Source: Streptococcaceae bacterium (GTDB lineage Bacteria; Bacillota; Bacilli; Lactobacillales; Streptococcaceae). From it: a stretch of 64,000 bases of DNA. The position numbers and the translations under genes are program-made. The notes under the pieces are model-generated. The model worked only from the letters and a program-made list of their open reading frames with translations, made no database searches and had not been told where the DNA came from. Shown piece by piece: positions 19,612 through 28,831 of the stretch. Positions within the stretch are counted from its first letter, which is position 1, and every line of letters begins with the position of its first letter. The stretch spans positions 1 to 64,000 of the forward strand of contig JAISYQ010000032.1 of the NCBI GenBank assembly GCA_031269775.1. The letters run 5' to 3'.

Positions 19612-20160
19612 AAAAATTGTTTTATTGGGAGGAGGAGGGCATTGTAAATCCGTTTTGGATACATTGTTAAATCTGAAGCATTATGATGATATTGTTATTT
19701 GTGGCAAAAAAGAAGAATTTGGTAAAAGTGTTTTAAAGATTCCTATTAAGTATGAAGATAATGATTTAATAAAGCTTTTGGATTATGGATATGATAATGC
19801 TTTTATAACTTTAAGTAACGTAGATGTTAGAAAGAAAATATTTAAAATGTTAAAAAAATTTGATTACATACTACCTAATATTATTGATTCGTCAGCCAAT
19901 GTATCAGATTTTGCAAATTTAAGCGAAGGTACTTTTGTGGGAAAAAATCCATAGTTAATTCAGATGCAATCATAGGTGACAATGTAATCATTAATACAGC
20001 TTCTGTTGTTGAACATGATTGTAATTATTAGAGATTTTGTGCATTTAGCTCCCAACTCTATTATTTGCGGTAAAGTATCTATTGGGGAAAGCACATTGAT
20101 TGGGGCTAGTTTAGTTATAAAACCGGGATTAACAATTGGTAAAAATGCAATTATAGGGCG
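19604..20160 (+). pseudogene. legH: LegH/NeuD-type acetyltransferase, broken
   Basis: The N-terminal PglD-like domain is intact (EKIVLLGGGGHCKSVLDTLL), as is the start of the left-handed beta helix (IIDSSANVSDFANLSEGTFVG). One frame is lost near 19946, after which IVNSDAIIGDNVIINTASVVEHDC reads in the next frame. It is lost again near 20025 before VHLAPNSIICGKVSIGESTLIGA. The end runs into the remains of a formyltransferase at about 20160, so the last coil is gone. LegH acetylates the 4-amino group in legionaminic acid synthesis. This copy is dead unless the lesions are sequencing errors. A GNAT protein at 21409 might substitute. Confidence 0.82.
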
Positions 20161-21011
20161 CATCAAGCTTTTGATAAGTTAATCGTGGATGATAGCATAG
20201 AAATTTGTTTTGTATGTGTCAGATATGATAGAAATGATGATGTGCTAAAAAAAAAGCTCACGATAATAATATAGATATTTTAATTGAAAAAAATATTAAT
20301 TCAAAAGAAGTCATAAATTTATTAAAAAAGTATAATGCGGATTTATTTATTTCGATGTCATTTAATCAAATATTTAAATCTGAAATTATAAACTTACCAA
20401 GATTAAAAACTATAAACTGTCATGCAGGGAAATTACCGTTTTATAGGAGTAGAAATATTTTAAATTGGGTTTTAATAAATGATGAAAAAGAATTTGGAAT
20501 TACTGTTCATTATGTTGATGAAGGAATTGATACTGGAGATATAATCTTATAACAAAGTTTCCCTATTAAAGATCATGATAATTATAACACTTTGCTTAAA
20601 GTAGCATATAAAGAGTGTGCTAATCTTTTATATAATGCTATTGTTTTAATAAAATTAAAAAACGTAAAATCTATAAAACAATCACAGATACATCTTGTTG
20701 GTATGTACTGTGGGAAAAGGCAAGTTTGCGATGAATTAATAAATTGGAATTCTACAGGTAGAGAGTTGTTTAATTTTATACGCGCAATATGTAAGCCGGG
20801 ACCAATAGCAAGAAGTTTCATTAATTATAAATTGATTTGCATAGATGGTTCAAAGATGGTAGGTAATGCAGTAAAGTATAAAGGTATTTCAGGACAAGTG
20901 CTATGTAAAGATATTGATGGTAGTTTTTATGTTAAAATACAAGATACAATTTTAAAGATAACAGATTATATTTATGATGGAATAATTAAAGTTGGAGATA
21001 GATTGAAATGA
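20161..21011 (+). pseudogene. Sugar N-formyltransferase, broken (first copy)
   Basis: This is a methionyl-tRNA-formyltransferase-like protein without its first residues. HQAFDKLIVDDSIEICFVC continues directly from the legH remnant. A frame is lost at an A9 run near 20249-20257. The core then reads ADLFISMSFNQIF and NCHAGKLPFYRSRN, with the catalytic Asn-x-His, then VDEGIDTGDIIL. An in-frame TAA at 20550 replaces what is probably a Gln codon (CAA to TAA), and the frame stays open to 21011. Two lesions plus the lost N-terminus mark it as a pseudogene. Confidence 0.8.
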
Positions 21012-21390
21012 GTGTTTTTATTATAGCTGAGGCTAGTGTAGATCGTAATGGTTCATTTTGTGCATCATACGAATGACAAACTTTTCAGACAACTTTTATT
21101 CTTCTGAATAAAGTTCATAGAAATCACCTTCACGATTACAAATCGTTCGACTTGTGATACCTTTCCCAAAGGTAAACCTTCTGGAGTGACAGCTATACAA
21201 AGTCTATAACATGTTTTAGTATCACTTCGTCCTTGAACAGGGCCTAATATATATTTTTGTGGATTGGGTTTATTGATCGATTAATTTTAACAATCGAGAA
21301 TTAAGATGTTTATTTCCAAAATTTGAAAGCAATGCTAACCATGAAAGAGAAATTTGGTTTGAAAATAGATGATTTTGATCATACTAAAGG
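21008..21390 (+). pseudogene. Degenerate legI (neuB) copy, two fragments
   Basis: Bases 21008-21050 repeat the first codons of legI at 24836 (MSVFIIAEA, then a diverged VDRNGS for VNHNGL). Bases 21318-21390 repeat an internal part of legI around 25379-25455 (LKAMLTMKE-FGL at the nucleotide level). The DNA between them is unrelated and carries transposase remains on the other strand. The arrangement indicates a second synthase gene that was destroyed by insertion and deletion. Confidence 0.75.
21058..21290 (-). mobile_element. IS4-family transposase fragment
   Basis: On the minus strand, KYILGPVQGRSDTKTCYR and IAVTPEGLPLG read in one frame. CNREGDFYELYSEE and KLSEKFVIRM follow in another, with a TAA between them. 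The Asp-Arg-Glu-like block followed by a FVIR strand matches the region around the third catalytic residue in IS4-family (Tn5-like) transposases. Only about 75 residues remain, with no terminal repeats. It separates the two legI fragments. Confidence 0.65.
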
Positions 21391-21408
21391 AAGAAAGGTT
21401 GAAAATTA

Positions 21409-21921
21409 ATGAGTAGAAAACTAATTTTAGATTTAGCCAATATGAATGATTTTGATTTTTTTTATAATATAAAAAAACAGTCGGAAAATATATATTGGAC
21501 TGGATTTAATTCTCCTCCTAATGTTGATGGGTTATTTAAATGGTTTTATTCAATAATTGAAAAGCAAACAAAATCAGAAAACAGAAAAATTTACATAATA
21601 AAATTGCTTTGCGATGATTTAGTTGAGAAATGTGGATATATGTACTTAGATTACATTAATAATAATCAATGTAATGCAAGTATTGCTGTTTCTAATAAAT
21701 TTATGAATTTTGGTATAGGAACTAAAGCAATAAATGAGTTTTGCATAATTGCACGTAAAATGGGCTTTAAAGAAGTAATAGCTGAAATTAGAGAAGATAA
21801 TTTTAAAAGTCAAAAAATATTTAGTAATAATGGTTTTATTAATATTAAAGAAAGTAAAAAGAAAAAGCTGGAGAATCAATTACAAAAAATAAATATGTTT
21901 AAATATAAATTTATATTGTGA
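21409..21921 (+). CDS. GNAT-family N-acetyltransferase
   Basis: This is a 170-aa protein with the GNAT fold. ASIAVSNKFMNFGIGTKAINEF contains the acetyl-CoA-binding turn (R/Q-x-x-G-x-G/A equivalent, here NFGIGTKA). FKEVIAEIREDNFKSQKIFSNNGF is the usual final strand-helix. The ribosome site is AGGAAGAAAGG. Lying within the nonulosonate genes, it may acetylate an amino sugar, and it is one possible replacement for the broken LegH. That is inference. The gene is intact although every neighbour within 1 kb is broken. Confidence 0.75.
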   Translation: MSRKLILDLANMNDFDFFYNIKKQSENIYWTGFNSPPNVDGLFKWFYSIIEKQTKSENRKIYIIKLLCDDLVEKCGYMYLDYINNNQCNASIAVSNKFMNFGIGTKAINEFCIIARKMGFKEVIAEIREDNFKSQKIFSNNGFINIKESKKKKLENQLQKINMFKYKFIL

Positions 21922-21962
21922 ATGTAAATAAAAGTTGAGATATAAAGGGTTAAGACAAAGTT

Positions 21963-22800
21963 ATGGATGAGAGTTTCCTATTTATGGGAAGCAGATCAAA
22001 TGTTTTAAATAATATGATAAACAGTAATTTAAATATACGAAAGATAATTACTTTTCCTTGATGTAAATATATAATGGATTATTTAAATAACAATGGTTTG
22101 AGTTATATTGTGGTTAATTCAAAGAATCAGTTAATAGACTTTATAAATGAAATAAAGTTTGATATTTTAATTTCTAATGGTTGTCCATATATTCTTACTG
22201 TTTCTAAGATGAAGAAAGAAAAGCAAATATTTGTGAATGTACATCCTTCACTATTACCAGATTTAAAAGGTATAAACCCAATTAACGATGCCATTTTTTT
22301 GATAGAAAACATGGAGTGACGTGCCATTTGATGGATGACGGAATTGATACAGGAGATATAATATCTCAAATTAAAATTCCTATAACAGCTGATGTTGATT
22401 TAGGTTTGCTGTATCAATGTCTTTTATGGCTGAAGGAGAAGTATTTAAGTTAGCCTATAATAGGCAGTTTATTCCGAATAATTAGATTGTTAGTAACAAA
22501 AAAATGATAAAAACAAGTATTTTGTATTATTCTAGAGCAGAATCAGATTTGATATTAGAATTTGACAATGATGATTTACAAATGATCATAAGAAAAATTA
22601 AATAATTTGGCACTCCATCACAGGGGGCATATTTTATTTTTAATGATTTAAAGTTTAAAGTTAATGAATTTGCTGATTATGAAGTAATGATGAAATATGA
22701 TAACAATATTGTTATTAGATTTCATGATAACGTTATTTTATTACAAAATATTTTATGCGATAACATTAATAAAATAGAAATCGGTGATATTGTTTGTTAG
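21963..22800 (+). pseudogene. Sugar N-formyltransferase, broken (second copy)
   Basis: This is another formyltransferase-like gene. FLFMGSRSNVLNNMI begins it, and a TGA at about 22060 interrupts. DYLNNNGLSYIVVNS, ILISNGCPYI and VNVHPSLLPDLKGINP (catalytic Asn-x-His) follow. A shift near 22300 leads to KHGVTCHLMDDGIDTGDIIS. Further lesions lie near 22425, at a TAG at about 22485 and at a TAA at about 22603. The last part (GAYFIFNDLKFKVNEFADYE) ends with TAG at 22800. At least four lesions leave no doubt that it is inactive. Confidence 0.8.
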
Positions 22801-22818
22801 TGCAGTTAGAATATTTTT

Positions 22819-23759
22819 ATGAAACAAATTGGCGGTAATTTTTTTGATGTAAAGCTTTCGAGAAAGAATAATCGCTTTATTAATGAGAATGCTGTTTTTA
22901 CTTTAAATGGTCGCATAGCTTTGAATTTGGTAATAGAAAATATATTGAAGGACAGAAATGCAAGTAGTGTTTATTTTCCATCATATGCTTGTGAGTCTAT
23001 GATAAAACCATTTATTGATCAAGGGGTATCAATCGATTTTTATGATGTAAAGATTGATCATAAAAATGGTTTTTATTTTGATATAGCTTGCAATAAGCAG
23101 TGTGATATTATATTTTTGATTCAATATTTTGATAACAGAATTGATATTTTATCAAAGCAATTTAAACAAAAAGGAGTAATCGTAATAGAAGATGTTACAT
23201 ATTCATTGTTTTTGCGGGATATTAATGAGAGCCATGCAGATTACGTATTTGGTAGTTTAAGGAAATGGACAGGGCTATATTCAGGTGGTTTTTATTTAAA
23301 AATGAATAAAACTTCTGAAAAAATTAAATTACAAAAAGCTCCAGAAAATTATATATTTTTACAAAAAGAAGCAAAGAATCGAGATATATGCTTCAAAAGC
23401 TGGATGTACTATTTTTGAAACAGAATAGAAGAAAAAATGCTGGTCTATTATTGCAGAATATTAAAAATTTGGATTATATAAAACCTGTGTTTGAGAAATT
23501 AACAGATATCGATGTTCCATTGGGTGTTCCTGTTTTGGTAAAAGATGTTAAAAGAGATATATTGAGGAAGTACTTAATTAATAATCATATATATTGCCCT
23601 ATTCATTGGCCTGTTAATAAGTATAATCAAAATATTTCTATTGAAGCTAAATTTATTTGTGATAATGAAATGACATTGGTTTGTGATCAGAGATATGATG
23701 AAAAGGATATGTTATTTATTGTAGAAAAGTGCAATAAATTTTATGAGGAGAACGGTTGA
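22819..23759 (+). pseudogene. DegT-like PLP-dependent aminotransferase, split by a frameshift
   Basis: The first part (22819-23418) reads MKQIGGNFFDVKLSRKNN, TLNGRIALNLVIENIL, VIEDVTYSLF and GSLRKWTGLYSGGFY, where the Lys in SLRKW would carry PLP. The second part (from about 23400) reads NRRKNAGLLLQNIKNL and CPIHWPVNKYNQ, the normal C-terminal domain. The two overlap in different frames around 23388-23418, so one indel separates them. The type is usually paired with a FemAB-like protein, as it is here. It is called a pseudogene, but a single sequencing error would also explain it. Confidence 0.7.
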
Positions 23760-24811
23760 TGTTAAATGTGATTGACGTGGATAATATTCAAAAATGGAAT
23801 GAGATTGTAAATTCATTTGCACAATATGATATATACTATTTAAATGGATATGCAAAATCTTTTAAAATAAATGGTGATGGGGAGCCATTGTTATTTTATT
23901 TTGAACATGGAAACACAAAAGCAATAAACGTTGTGATGAAGAGAGATCTATGTGAGGAAAAGCATTTTATCGGGAAGATAGAAAGTGGTTGTTATTTTGA
24001 TTTTTCTACTCCATATGGATATGGTGCATGGATAGTTGAAGGCGAAGAAATCGATAAATTAAATCAAGAGTACACTGAATGGTGCAAAAATGCTAATATT
24101 GTTAGTGAATTTGTGAGATTCCATCCTTTTATGAGTAGTCATGTATTGTTGAAAGACATGTATTATTCAAAGAAATTATCTAGTGTTGTTAGTATTGATA
24201 TAAATAATGAAAGTGCTATATTAGAAAATATAAAAAGCAAAGATAGAAACATGATAAATAAGGCAAAAAAATCTGATATTAGAATTAAATATGATAATGT
24301 TGGTAAATTCATTAATAAATTTATTGATATGTATAATGAGACTATGGAAAGAAATAATGCCGCAGATTACTACTATTTTGATGATACTTTTTTTAAAAGT
24401 ATGTTAAATGAATTAAAAAACAACTTTATGATCGTTTATGCAGAAAAAGATAATGAAATTGTTGCGATGGCAATGATTTTATATAGCAATTGTAATATGC
24501 ATTATCATTTAGCTGCTTCTAGAAAAGAATATCAAAAGTATGCTCCTTCTAATCTCTTAATTTATGATATTGCATGTTGGGGCAATAAAAATGGTTACAG
24601 GCGATTCTTGCTTGGAGGTGGAGTAAATGGTTTAGAAGATGGATTATATAGATTTAAGAAAGCATTTAATAAAAATAGTGATATAGATTTTTATATAGGT
24701 CGGAAAATATTCAATAAGCAAAAATATGAAGAATTATTAAATATTAGAAAATTACAAGATAATAATTTTGACATCAATAATTCTTATTTAAAGCAATATT
24801 TGGCGGATTAA
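23759..24811 (+). CDS. FemAB-like acetyltransferase/aminoacyltransferase
   Basis: This is a 350-aa protein with the FemAB/BioF2-like double GNAT fold. The second domain is recognisable: KDRNMINKAKKSDIRI, then MYNETMERNNAADYYYFDD, FMIVYAEKDNEIVAMAMIL, MHYHLAASRKEYQKYAPSNL and GGGVNGLEDGLYRFKKAFN. Such proteins in capsule loci transfer an aminoacyl or acyl group to an amino sugar. Lipid II bridge synthesis is less likely given the neighbours. ATG at 23759 overlaps the stop of the aminotransferase and has GAGGAG upstream. Confidence 0.75.
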   Translation: MLNVIDVDNIQKWNEIVNSFAQYDIYYLNGYAKSFKINGDGEPLLFYFEHGNTKAINVVMKRDLCEEKHFIGKIESGCYFDFSTPYGYGAWIVEGEEIDKLNQEYTEWCKNANIVSEFVRFHPFMSSHVLLKDMYYSKKLSSVVSIDINNESAILENIKSKDRNMINKAKKSDIRIKYDNVGKFINKFIDMYNETMERNNAADYYYFDDTFFKSMLNELKNNFMIVYAEKDNEIVAMAMILYSNCNMHYHLAASRKEYQKYAPSNLLIYDIACWGNKNGYRRFLLGGGVNGLEDGLYRFKKAFNKNSDIDFYIGRKIFNKQKYEELLNIRKLQDNNFDINNSYLKQYLAD

Positions 24812-24835
24812 TTTATATGGAGGTGAATGGTAAAG

Positions 24836-25831
24836 ATGAGCGTTTTCATTATAGCTGAGGCTGGTGTTAATCATAATGGTTTATTAACTAATGCAAAAAA
24901 GTTAGTTAATATTGCAAAAGCTGCAGGTGCAAATTGTGTGAAATTTCAAACGGTTATTCCTGAAAGATGTGTTTCTAAGGATGTTAAAAAAGCGGATTAT
25001 CAGGTGAAAAATACAGGAAACGATGAATCTCAACTGGACATGATTAAAAAGTTAGTATTGACATTTGATGAGTTTATTGAGTTGAAGGCTTATTGTGATA
25101 AGCAAGATATTTTGTTTATTTCTACGCCGTTTGATTTAGATTCAATTGAATTTCTAAATAATCTAAATATTAAATTTTGGAAGATTCCATCAGGTGAAAT
25201 TACAAATTTACCATATTTGATTAAAATTGCAGAAACTCATAAACCTGTTATTTTATCAACTGGGATGAGTACGATGGAAGAAATCGCTGAAACGATTCAA
25301 ATTTTAAGGAAGTATGGAACAAAAGATATAAAATTGTTGCATTGCAATACAGAATATCCAACACTATTTGAAGACGTGAATTTGAAAGCAATGCTGACCA
25401 TGAAAGAGAGATTTGGTTTGGAAGTAGGTTATTCCGATCATACAAAAGGAATAGAGGTTTCAATCGCAGCAGTAGCAATGGGAGCAACAGTGATTGAAAA
25501 ACATTTTACAATTGATAAAATAATAGAAGGACCAGATCATAAAGCAAGTTTAAGCCCAGAAAAATTAAAAGAAATGGTTCATTTGATCAAAAATATTGAA
25601 AAAGCGATGGGAACTGGTGAAAAGCAACCATCTCAATCTGAGTTTAAAAATATAGATGTTATTAGGAAAAGTATTGTTGCTGATAAAGGTATAAAAAAAG
25701 GTGAAATTTTTACTGAGAAAAATATTACAACAAAACGTCCTGGGAATGGTATATCTCCTATGAAGTGGTTTGAAATTTTAGGCCAGCCAGCGAAAAAAGA
25801 TTTTGAAGAAGATGAATTGATAAAAATTTAG
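24836..25831 (+). CDS. legI: LegI/NeuB-type nonulosonate synthase
   Basis: This condenses a 6-deoxy-di-N-acyl hexose with phosphoenolpyruvate to form the nine-carbon acid. It has 331 aa: a TIM barrel (IAEAGVNHNG, KFQTVIPERCVSKD, ISTPFDLDS, KIPSGEI, STGMSTMEEI, GYSDHTKGIEV, EKHFTIDK) then an antifreeze-like SAF domain (RKSIVADKGIKKGE, TTKRPGNGISP). ATG at 24836 is preferred because family members start MSVFIIAEAG and the duplicate at 21008 starts there too. An ATG at 24827 lies only 3 bp from the GGAGG. Confidence 0.9.
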   Translation: MSVFIIAEAGVNHNGLLTNAKKLVNIAKAAGANCVKFQTVIPERCVSKDVKKADYQVKNTGNDESQLDMIKKLVLTFDEFIELKAYCDKQDILFISTPFDLDSIEFLNNLNIKFWKIPSGEITNLPYLIKIAETHKPVILSTGMSTMEEIAETIQILRKYGTKDIKLLHCNTEYPTLFEDVNLKAMLTMKERFGLEVGYSDHTKGIEVSIAAVAMGATVIEKHFTIDKIIEGPDHKASLSPEKLKEMVHLIKNIEKAMGTGEKQPSQSEFKNIDVIRKSIVADKGIKKGEIFTEKNITTKRPGNGISPMKWFEILGQPAKKDFEEDELIKI

Positions 25832-25839
25832 GGAGTTTT

Positions 25840-27009
25840 ATGAAAAAAAATATATGCGTTTTGACAGCAACGAGAGCAGAATATGGTTTGTTGAAGCCAG
25901 TAATTGAAAAATTGCAACAAGAAAACTCTTTTGATGTAAGCATTGTTGTTACAGGCATGCACTTATCTCCTGAATTTGGCTTGACGTATAAAGAAATAGA
26001 AGAAGATGGATTAAAAATAGATAAAAAAATAGAAATTTTATTAAGTAGTGATACGCCTGCATCGATTTCTAAATCTATGGGCTTAGCAATGATTAGTTTT
26101 GCTGATTATTTTGAAGAATTGCAGCCTGATGGATTAATTGTGCTAGGAGATAGATACGAAACATTGGCAGTGTGTTGTGTGGCGATGAATGCAAGGATTC
26201 CGATTTTTCATTTATATGGCGGCGAAGCAACAGAAGGAATAATAGATGAAAGTATTAGGCACTGTATTACCAAAATGAGTTATTTGCATTTTACCGCTAC
26301 TGAGAAGTATCGAGAAAAGGTTATTCAGTTAGGAGAAAGTCCAGATCGAGTTTTTAATGTTGGGGCTACAGGAGTAGAGAATATATTAAAAAGAAATTTA
26401 TTGTTTAAGAAAGATTTAGAAAGATCGTTGAATTATTCGTTAACTGAAAATTATGCTATAGTTACTTTCCATTCGGTTACTTTGGAAGATAATAGTGCAG
26501 AAATTCAAATTCAAGAGTTGTTAAAAGCTTTAGATCAATTTTCAAATATGCAATTTATTATTACAAAGGCTAACGCGGATGCAGATGGTCGAGTAATCAA
26601 TGAGTATCTTGAACAGTATGGGCAGGTGCATAAAAATGTTATTGTGGTAGATTCTTTAGGGACGCAAAGATATTTAAGTGCGGTGAAATATGCGAAGACA
26701 GTAATTGGCAATTCATCTAGCGGAATTGTAGAAGTCCCTTCTTTTGGAGTACCGACAGTTAATATTGGTGATCGACAAAAGGGAAGAATTCAGGCAGATA
26801 GCGTGATTAATTGTAAGCCTTTATCTCAAGATATTATAAAAGTGATCAATAAAGCTTTATCGGATGATTTTATTAATGTAGCGAAACAGGCAAAGAATCC
26901 GTATGAAGGATTGAATACGTCAAGTCAGATAGTTAAGCACATTAAAGATTTTGTGATAAATGATAAGATTGATATTAAAAAGAAATTTTATGATCTTAGA
27001 ACCTGTTAA
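25840..27009 (+). CDS. legG: LegG/NeuC-type hydrolysing 2-epimerase
   Basis: This removes the nucleotide and inverts C2 to supply the hexose for LegI. It is a GT-B-fold epimerase of 389 aa with TATRAEYGLLKPVI, MGLAMISFADYF, LGDRYETLAV, YGGEATEGIIDESIRHCITK, GNSSSGIVEVPSFG and NIGDRQKGRIQAD. All of these are typical of NeuC/LegG. The last few codons (LRTC and the stop) lie inside the left arm of a palindromic repeat that begins at 26994, so the natural C-terminus may have been replaced. Confidence 0.9.
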   Translation: MKKNICVLTATRAEYGLLKPVIEKLQQENSFDVSIVVTGMHLSPEFGLTYKEIEEDGLKIDKKIEILLSSDTPASISKSMGLAMISFADYFEELQPDGLIVLGDRYETLAVCCVAMNARIPIFHLYGGEATEGIIDESIRHCITKMSYLHFTATEKYREKVIQLGESPDRVFNVGATGVENILKRNLLFKKDLERSLNYSLTENYAIVTFHSVTLEDNSAEIQIQELLKALDQFSNMQFIITKANADADGRVINEYLEQYGQVHKNVIVVDSLGTQRYLSAVKYAKTVIGNSSSGIVEVPSFGVPTVNIGDRQKGRIQADSVINCKPLSQDIIKVINKALSDDFINVAKQAKNPYEGLNTSSQIVKHIKDFVINDKIDIKKKFYDLRTC

Positions 27010-27163
27010 CGATCTCCATAATTGCGACTTTTCTGGTAATTTTTTGCCTTTCTTTGTCAAAAAGCCTCGAAATAGCACCACTATTTCTACGTTTTTTTCC
27101 TAAAAATGCACAAAAATTTCTCAAAAAACTCATCAATAGAGAGATCATTAATAGGTTCTTAAT
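26994..27163 (+). repeat. Palindromic repeat copy A (long form, about 170 bp)
   Basis: The left arm is TTAGAACCTGTTAACGATCTC. The right arm, read in reverse, is TTAAGAACCTATTAATGATC, so the ends form an inverted repeat. The centre contains GTCAAAAAGCCTCGAAATAG, also found in the MITE at 42635 on the other strand. The right arm with its CTCATCAATAGAGAGATCAT flank matches the shorter copies B-E. The left arm overlaps the stop codon of legG, and the right arm ends 27 bp before the formyltransferase. Confidence 0.7.
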
Positions 27164-27189
27164 AAAAGAATATGTGAGGTTAAAAGCAA

Positions 27190-28080
27190 TTGAAAATAGT
27201 TTTTATTGGTTGTGTGAAGAGTTCTGAAGCTTTTTTAAAAATTTTAATTGATCATGGATTTGATATTGTCGGTGTTGTAACTAAGAAGAGTTCTTCATTT
27301 AACTCTGATTTTTGTGATTTGAGCTTGCTTTGTAGAGAAAATAAAATTGATTATCACTATGTTGATAATATAAATGATGCAGATTCAGTTGAATATATAA
27401 AAGAAAAAGCTCCTGATCTTATTTATTGTTTTGGTTGGTCTCAATTGATAAAAAAGGAGATATTAAATATCCCGACTAAGAGTGTTGTGGGTTTTCATCC
27501 AGCTGAATTACCCTTTAATCGTGGTCGTCATCCAGTAATATGGGCTTTATTTTTAGGGATAAAACAAACTGCTTCTACCTTCTTTTTAATGAATGAAGGA
27601 GCGGATACAGGCGATATTATCTCCCAAGAATTAATTAATATATCATATGAAGATAATGCGATGTCCTTGTATAACAAAATATCAGACATAGCGAAAAAGC
27701 AAATTATTAAATTTACCAATGAGTTTCAAAACGATACGCTTACTCCCAAGAAACAAAATATTAAACTAGGAAGTTCATGGCGTAAAAGGAACGTTAATGA
27801 TGGTAAAATAGATTGGCGAATGTCTAGTTTAGCTATCTATAACTTAGTGCGAAGTCTGACAAAACCTTATGTTGGTGCTCATTTTATTTTTGATGGTAAA
27901 GAAGTAAAAATTTGGGCGGTAAAAGAGATTATTACGGATAAGTACAGTAATATTGAGCCTGGTAAGGTTATAAAATGTATTTCACCTAATAATTTTTATG
28001 TGAAAGCTTTTGATAATATAATTAATGTAGTGGATTGTGATAATGTTGATCTTCTTAAGAAAGGAGATTATTTGTATTGA
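27190..28080 (+). CDS. Sugar N-formyltransferase (intact copy)
   Basis: This is a 296-aa protein of the methionyl-tRNA-formyltransferase fold, with an N-terminal formyl-tetrahydrofolate domain and a C-terminal domain. KIVFIGCVKSSEAFLKIL starts it. FHPAELPFNRGRHPVIWAL and MNEGADTGDIISQE carry the catalytic His and Asp. The residue two before the His is Gly, not the Asn seen in the two broken paralogues; this may be normal for its subfamily. RNVNDGKIDWRMS is the linker typical of the group. The start is TTG with GAGG upstream. It overlaps the deacetylase gene by 4 bp. Together they could swap an N-acetyl for an N-formyl group. Confidence 0.82.
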   Translation: MKIVFIGCVKSSEAFLKILIDHGFDIVGVVTKKSSSFNSDFCDLSLLCRENKIDYHYVDNINDADSVEYIKEKAPDLIYCFGWSQLIKKEILNIPTKSVVGFHPAELPFNRGRHPVIWALFLGIKQTASTFFLMNEGADTGDIISQELINISYEDNAMSLYNKISDIAKKQIIKFTNEFQNDTLTPKKQNIKLGSSWRKRNVNDGKIDWRMSSLAIYNLVRSLTKPYVGAHFIFDGKEVKIWAVKEIITDKYSNIEPGKVIKCISPNNFYVKAFDNIINVVDCDNVDLLKKGDYLY

Positions 28081-28739
28081 ATTTATTAGTCGTATCTCCT
28101 CATGCAGATGATGAAACTTTAGGAGCAGGAGGACTTATATTAAAGTATAAAGATGCTGGTTGGAATGTCTGTTGGTTAAATGTAACCAGCGTGAAAGAAG
28201 AATATGGTTTTTCTGCTGAAGTAGTTGTTAAAAGAGAAAAAGAGATACAAGAAGTAAATAGATTGTTTCAATTCGATAATTTTATTAATCTATCACTTAA
28301 GCCTGCAAATTTAGACATATATAATAAAAGTGATTTAGTAAGTAGATTTAGCAGCGTTATATCAAAAATTCAGCCAGAAATAGTTATTATCCCTTTTTAT
28401 AATGATGTACACTCAGATCATAGAATAGTTTTTGAAACAATTTATTCATGTACAAAATCTTTTAGATATCCATATCTTAAAAAGATATTGTGCATGGAAA
28501 TATTATCTGAAACGGATTTTGCGATGTCTGATCATGGCTTTATTCCAAATTATTTTGTTGATATTACAAAATATATAGATCAAAAAATAAAAATTATGCA
28601 AGTTTATAAAAGTGAAATTGCGCCTCCTCCTTTTCCAAGAAGTATCGAGAATATAAAAAGTTTGGCGAGAGTTAGGGGAAGTAGTTGTGGCTGTGAATTT
28701 GCAGAAGGATTTAGATTATTGAAAGGTATTGAAAGTTAG
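28077..28739 (+). CDS. PIG-L/LmbE-family deacetylase
   Basis: This is a 220-aa zinc-dependent deacetylase. SPHADDETLGAGG (residues 7-19) carries His9 and Asp12, and NDVHSDHRIVF carries the further metal-binding His. FVDITKYIDQKIKIMQVYKSE is the conserved C-terminal block. The TTG start overlaps the TGA of the formyltransferase gene, and AAAGGAG lies upstream. The natural reading is deacetylation of an N-acetyl sugar followed by formylation by the coupled partner. The broken gene at 464-945 is a relative. Confidence 0.85.
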   Translation: MNLLVVSPHADDETLGAGGLILKYKDAGWNVCWLNVTSVKEEYGFSAEVVVKREKEIQEVNRLFQFDNFINLSLKPANLDIYNKSDLVSRFSSVISKIQPEIVIIPFYNDVHSDHRIVFETIYSCTKSFRYPYLKKILCMEILSETDFAMSDHGFIPNYFVDITKYIDQKIKIMQVYKSEIAPPPFPRSIENIKSLARVRGSSCGCEFAEGFRLLKGIES

Positions 28740-28748
28740 GTAAATTTT

Positions 28749-28814
28749 ATGAATATTGCAATTATAGGTTTGGGCTCGATGGGTAAGCGTTGATTGAGGC
28801 TGATTAATAAATAA
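28749..28814 (+). pseudogene. N-terminal fragment of a Gfo/Idh/MocA oxidoreductase
   Basis: Only 21 codons remain: MNIAIIGLGSMGKR, a TGA, then LRLINK and TAA. The GLGSMG Rossmann turn followed by KRxLRLI is the standard start of Gfo/Idh/MocA proteins found in nonulosonate loci. The TGA is one transition away from CGA (Arg). The rest of the gene is deleted and legF begins 17 bp later. Confidence 0.65.
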
Positions 28815-28831
28815 TTTAGGAGTATTAAAAG

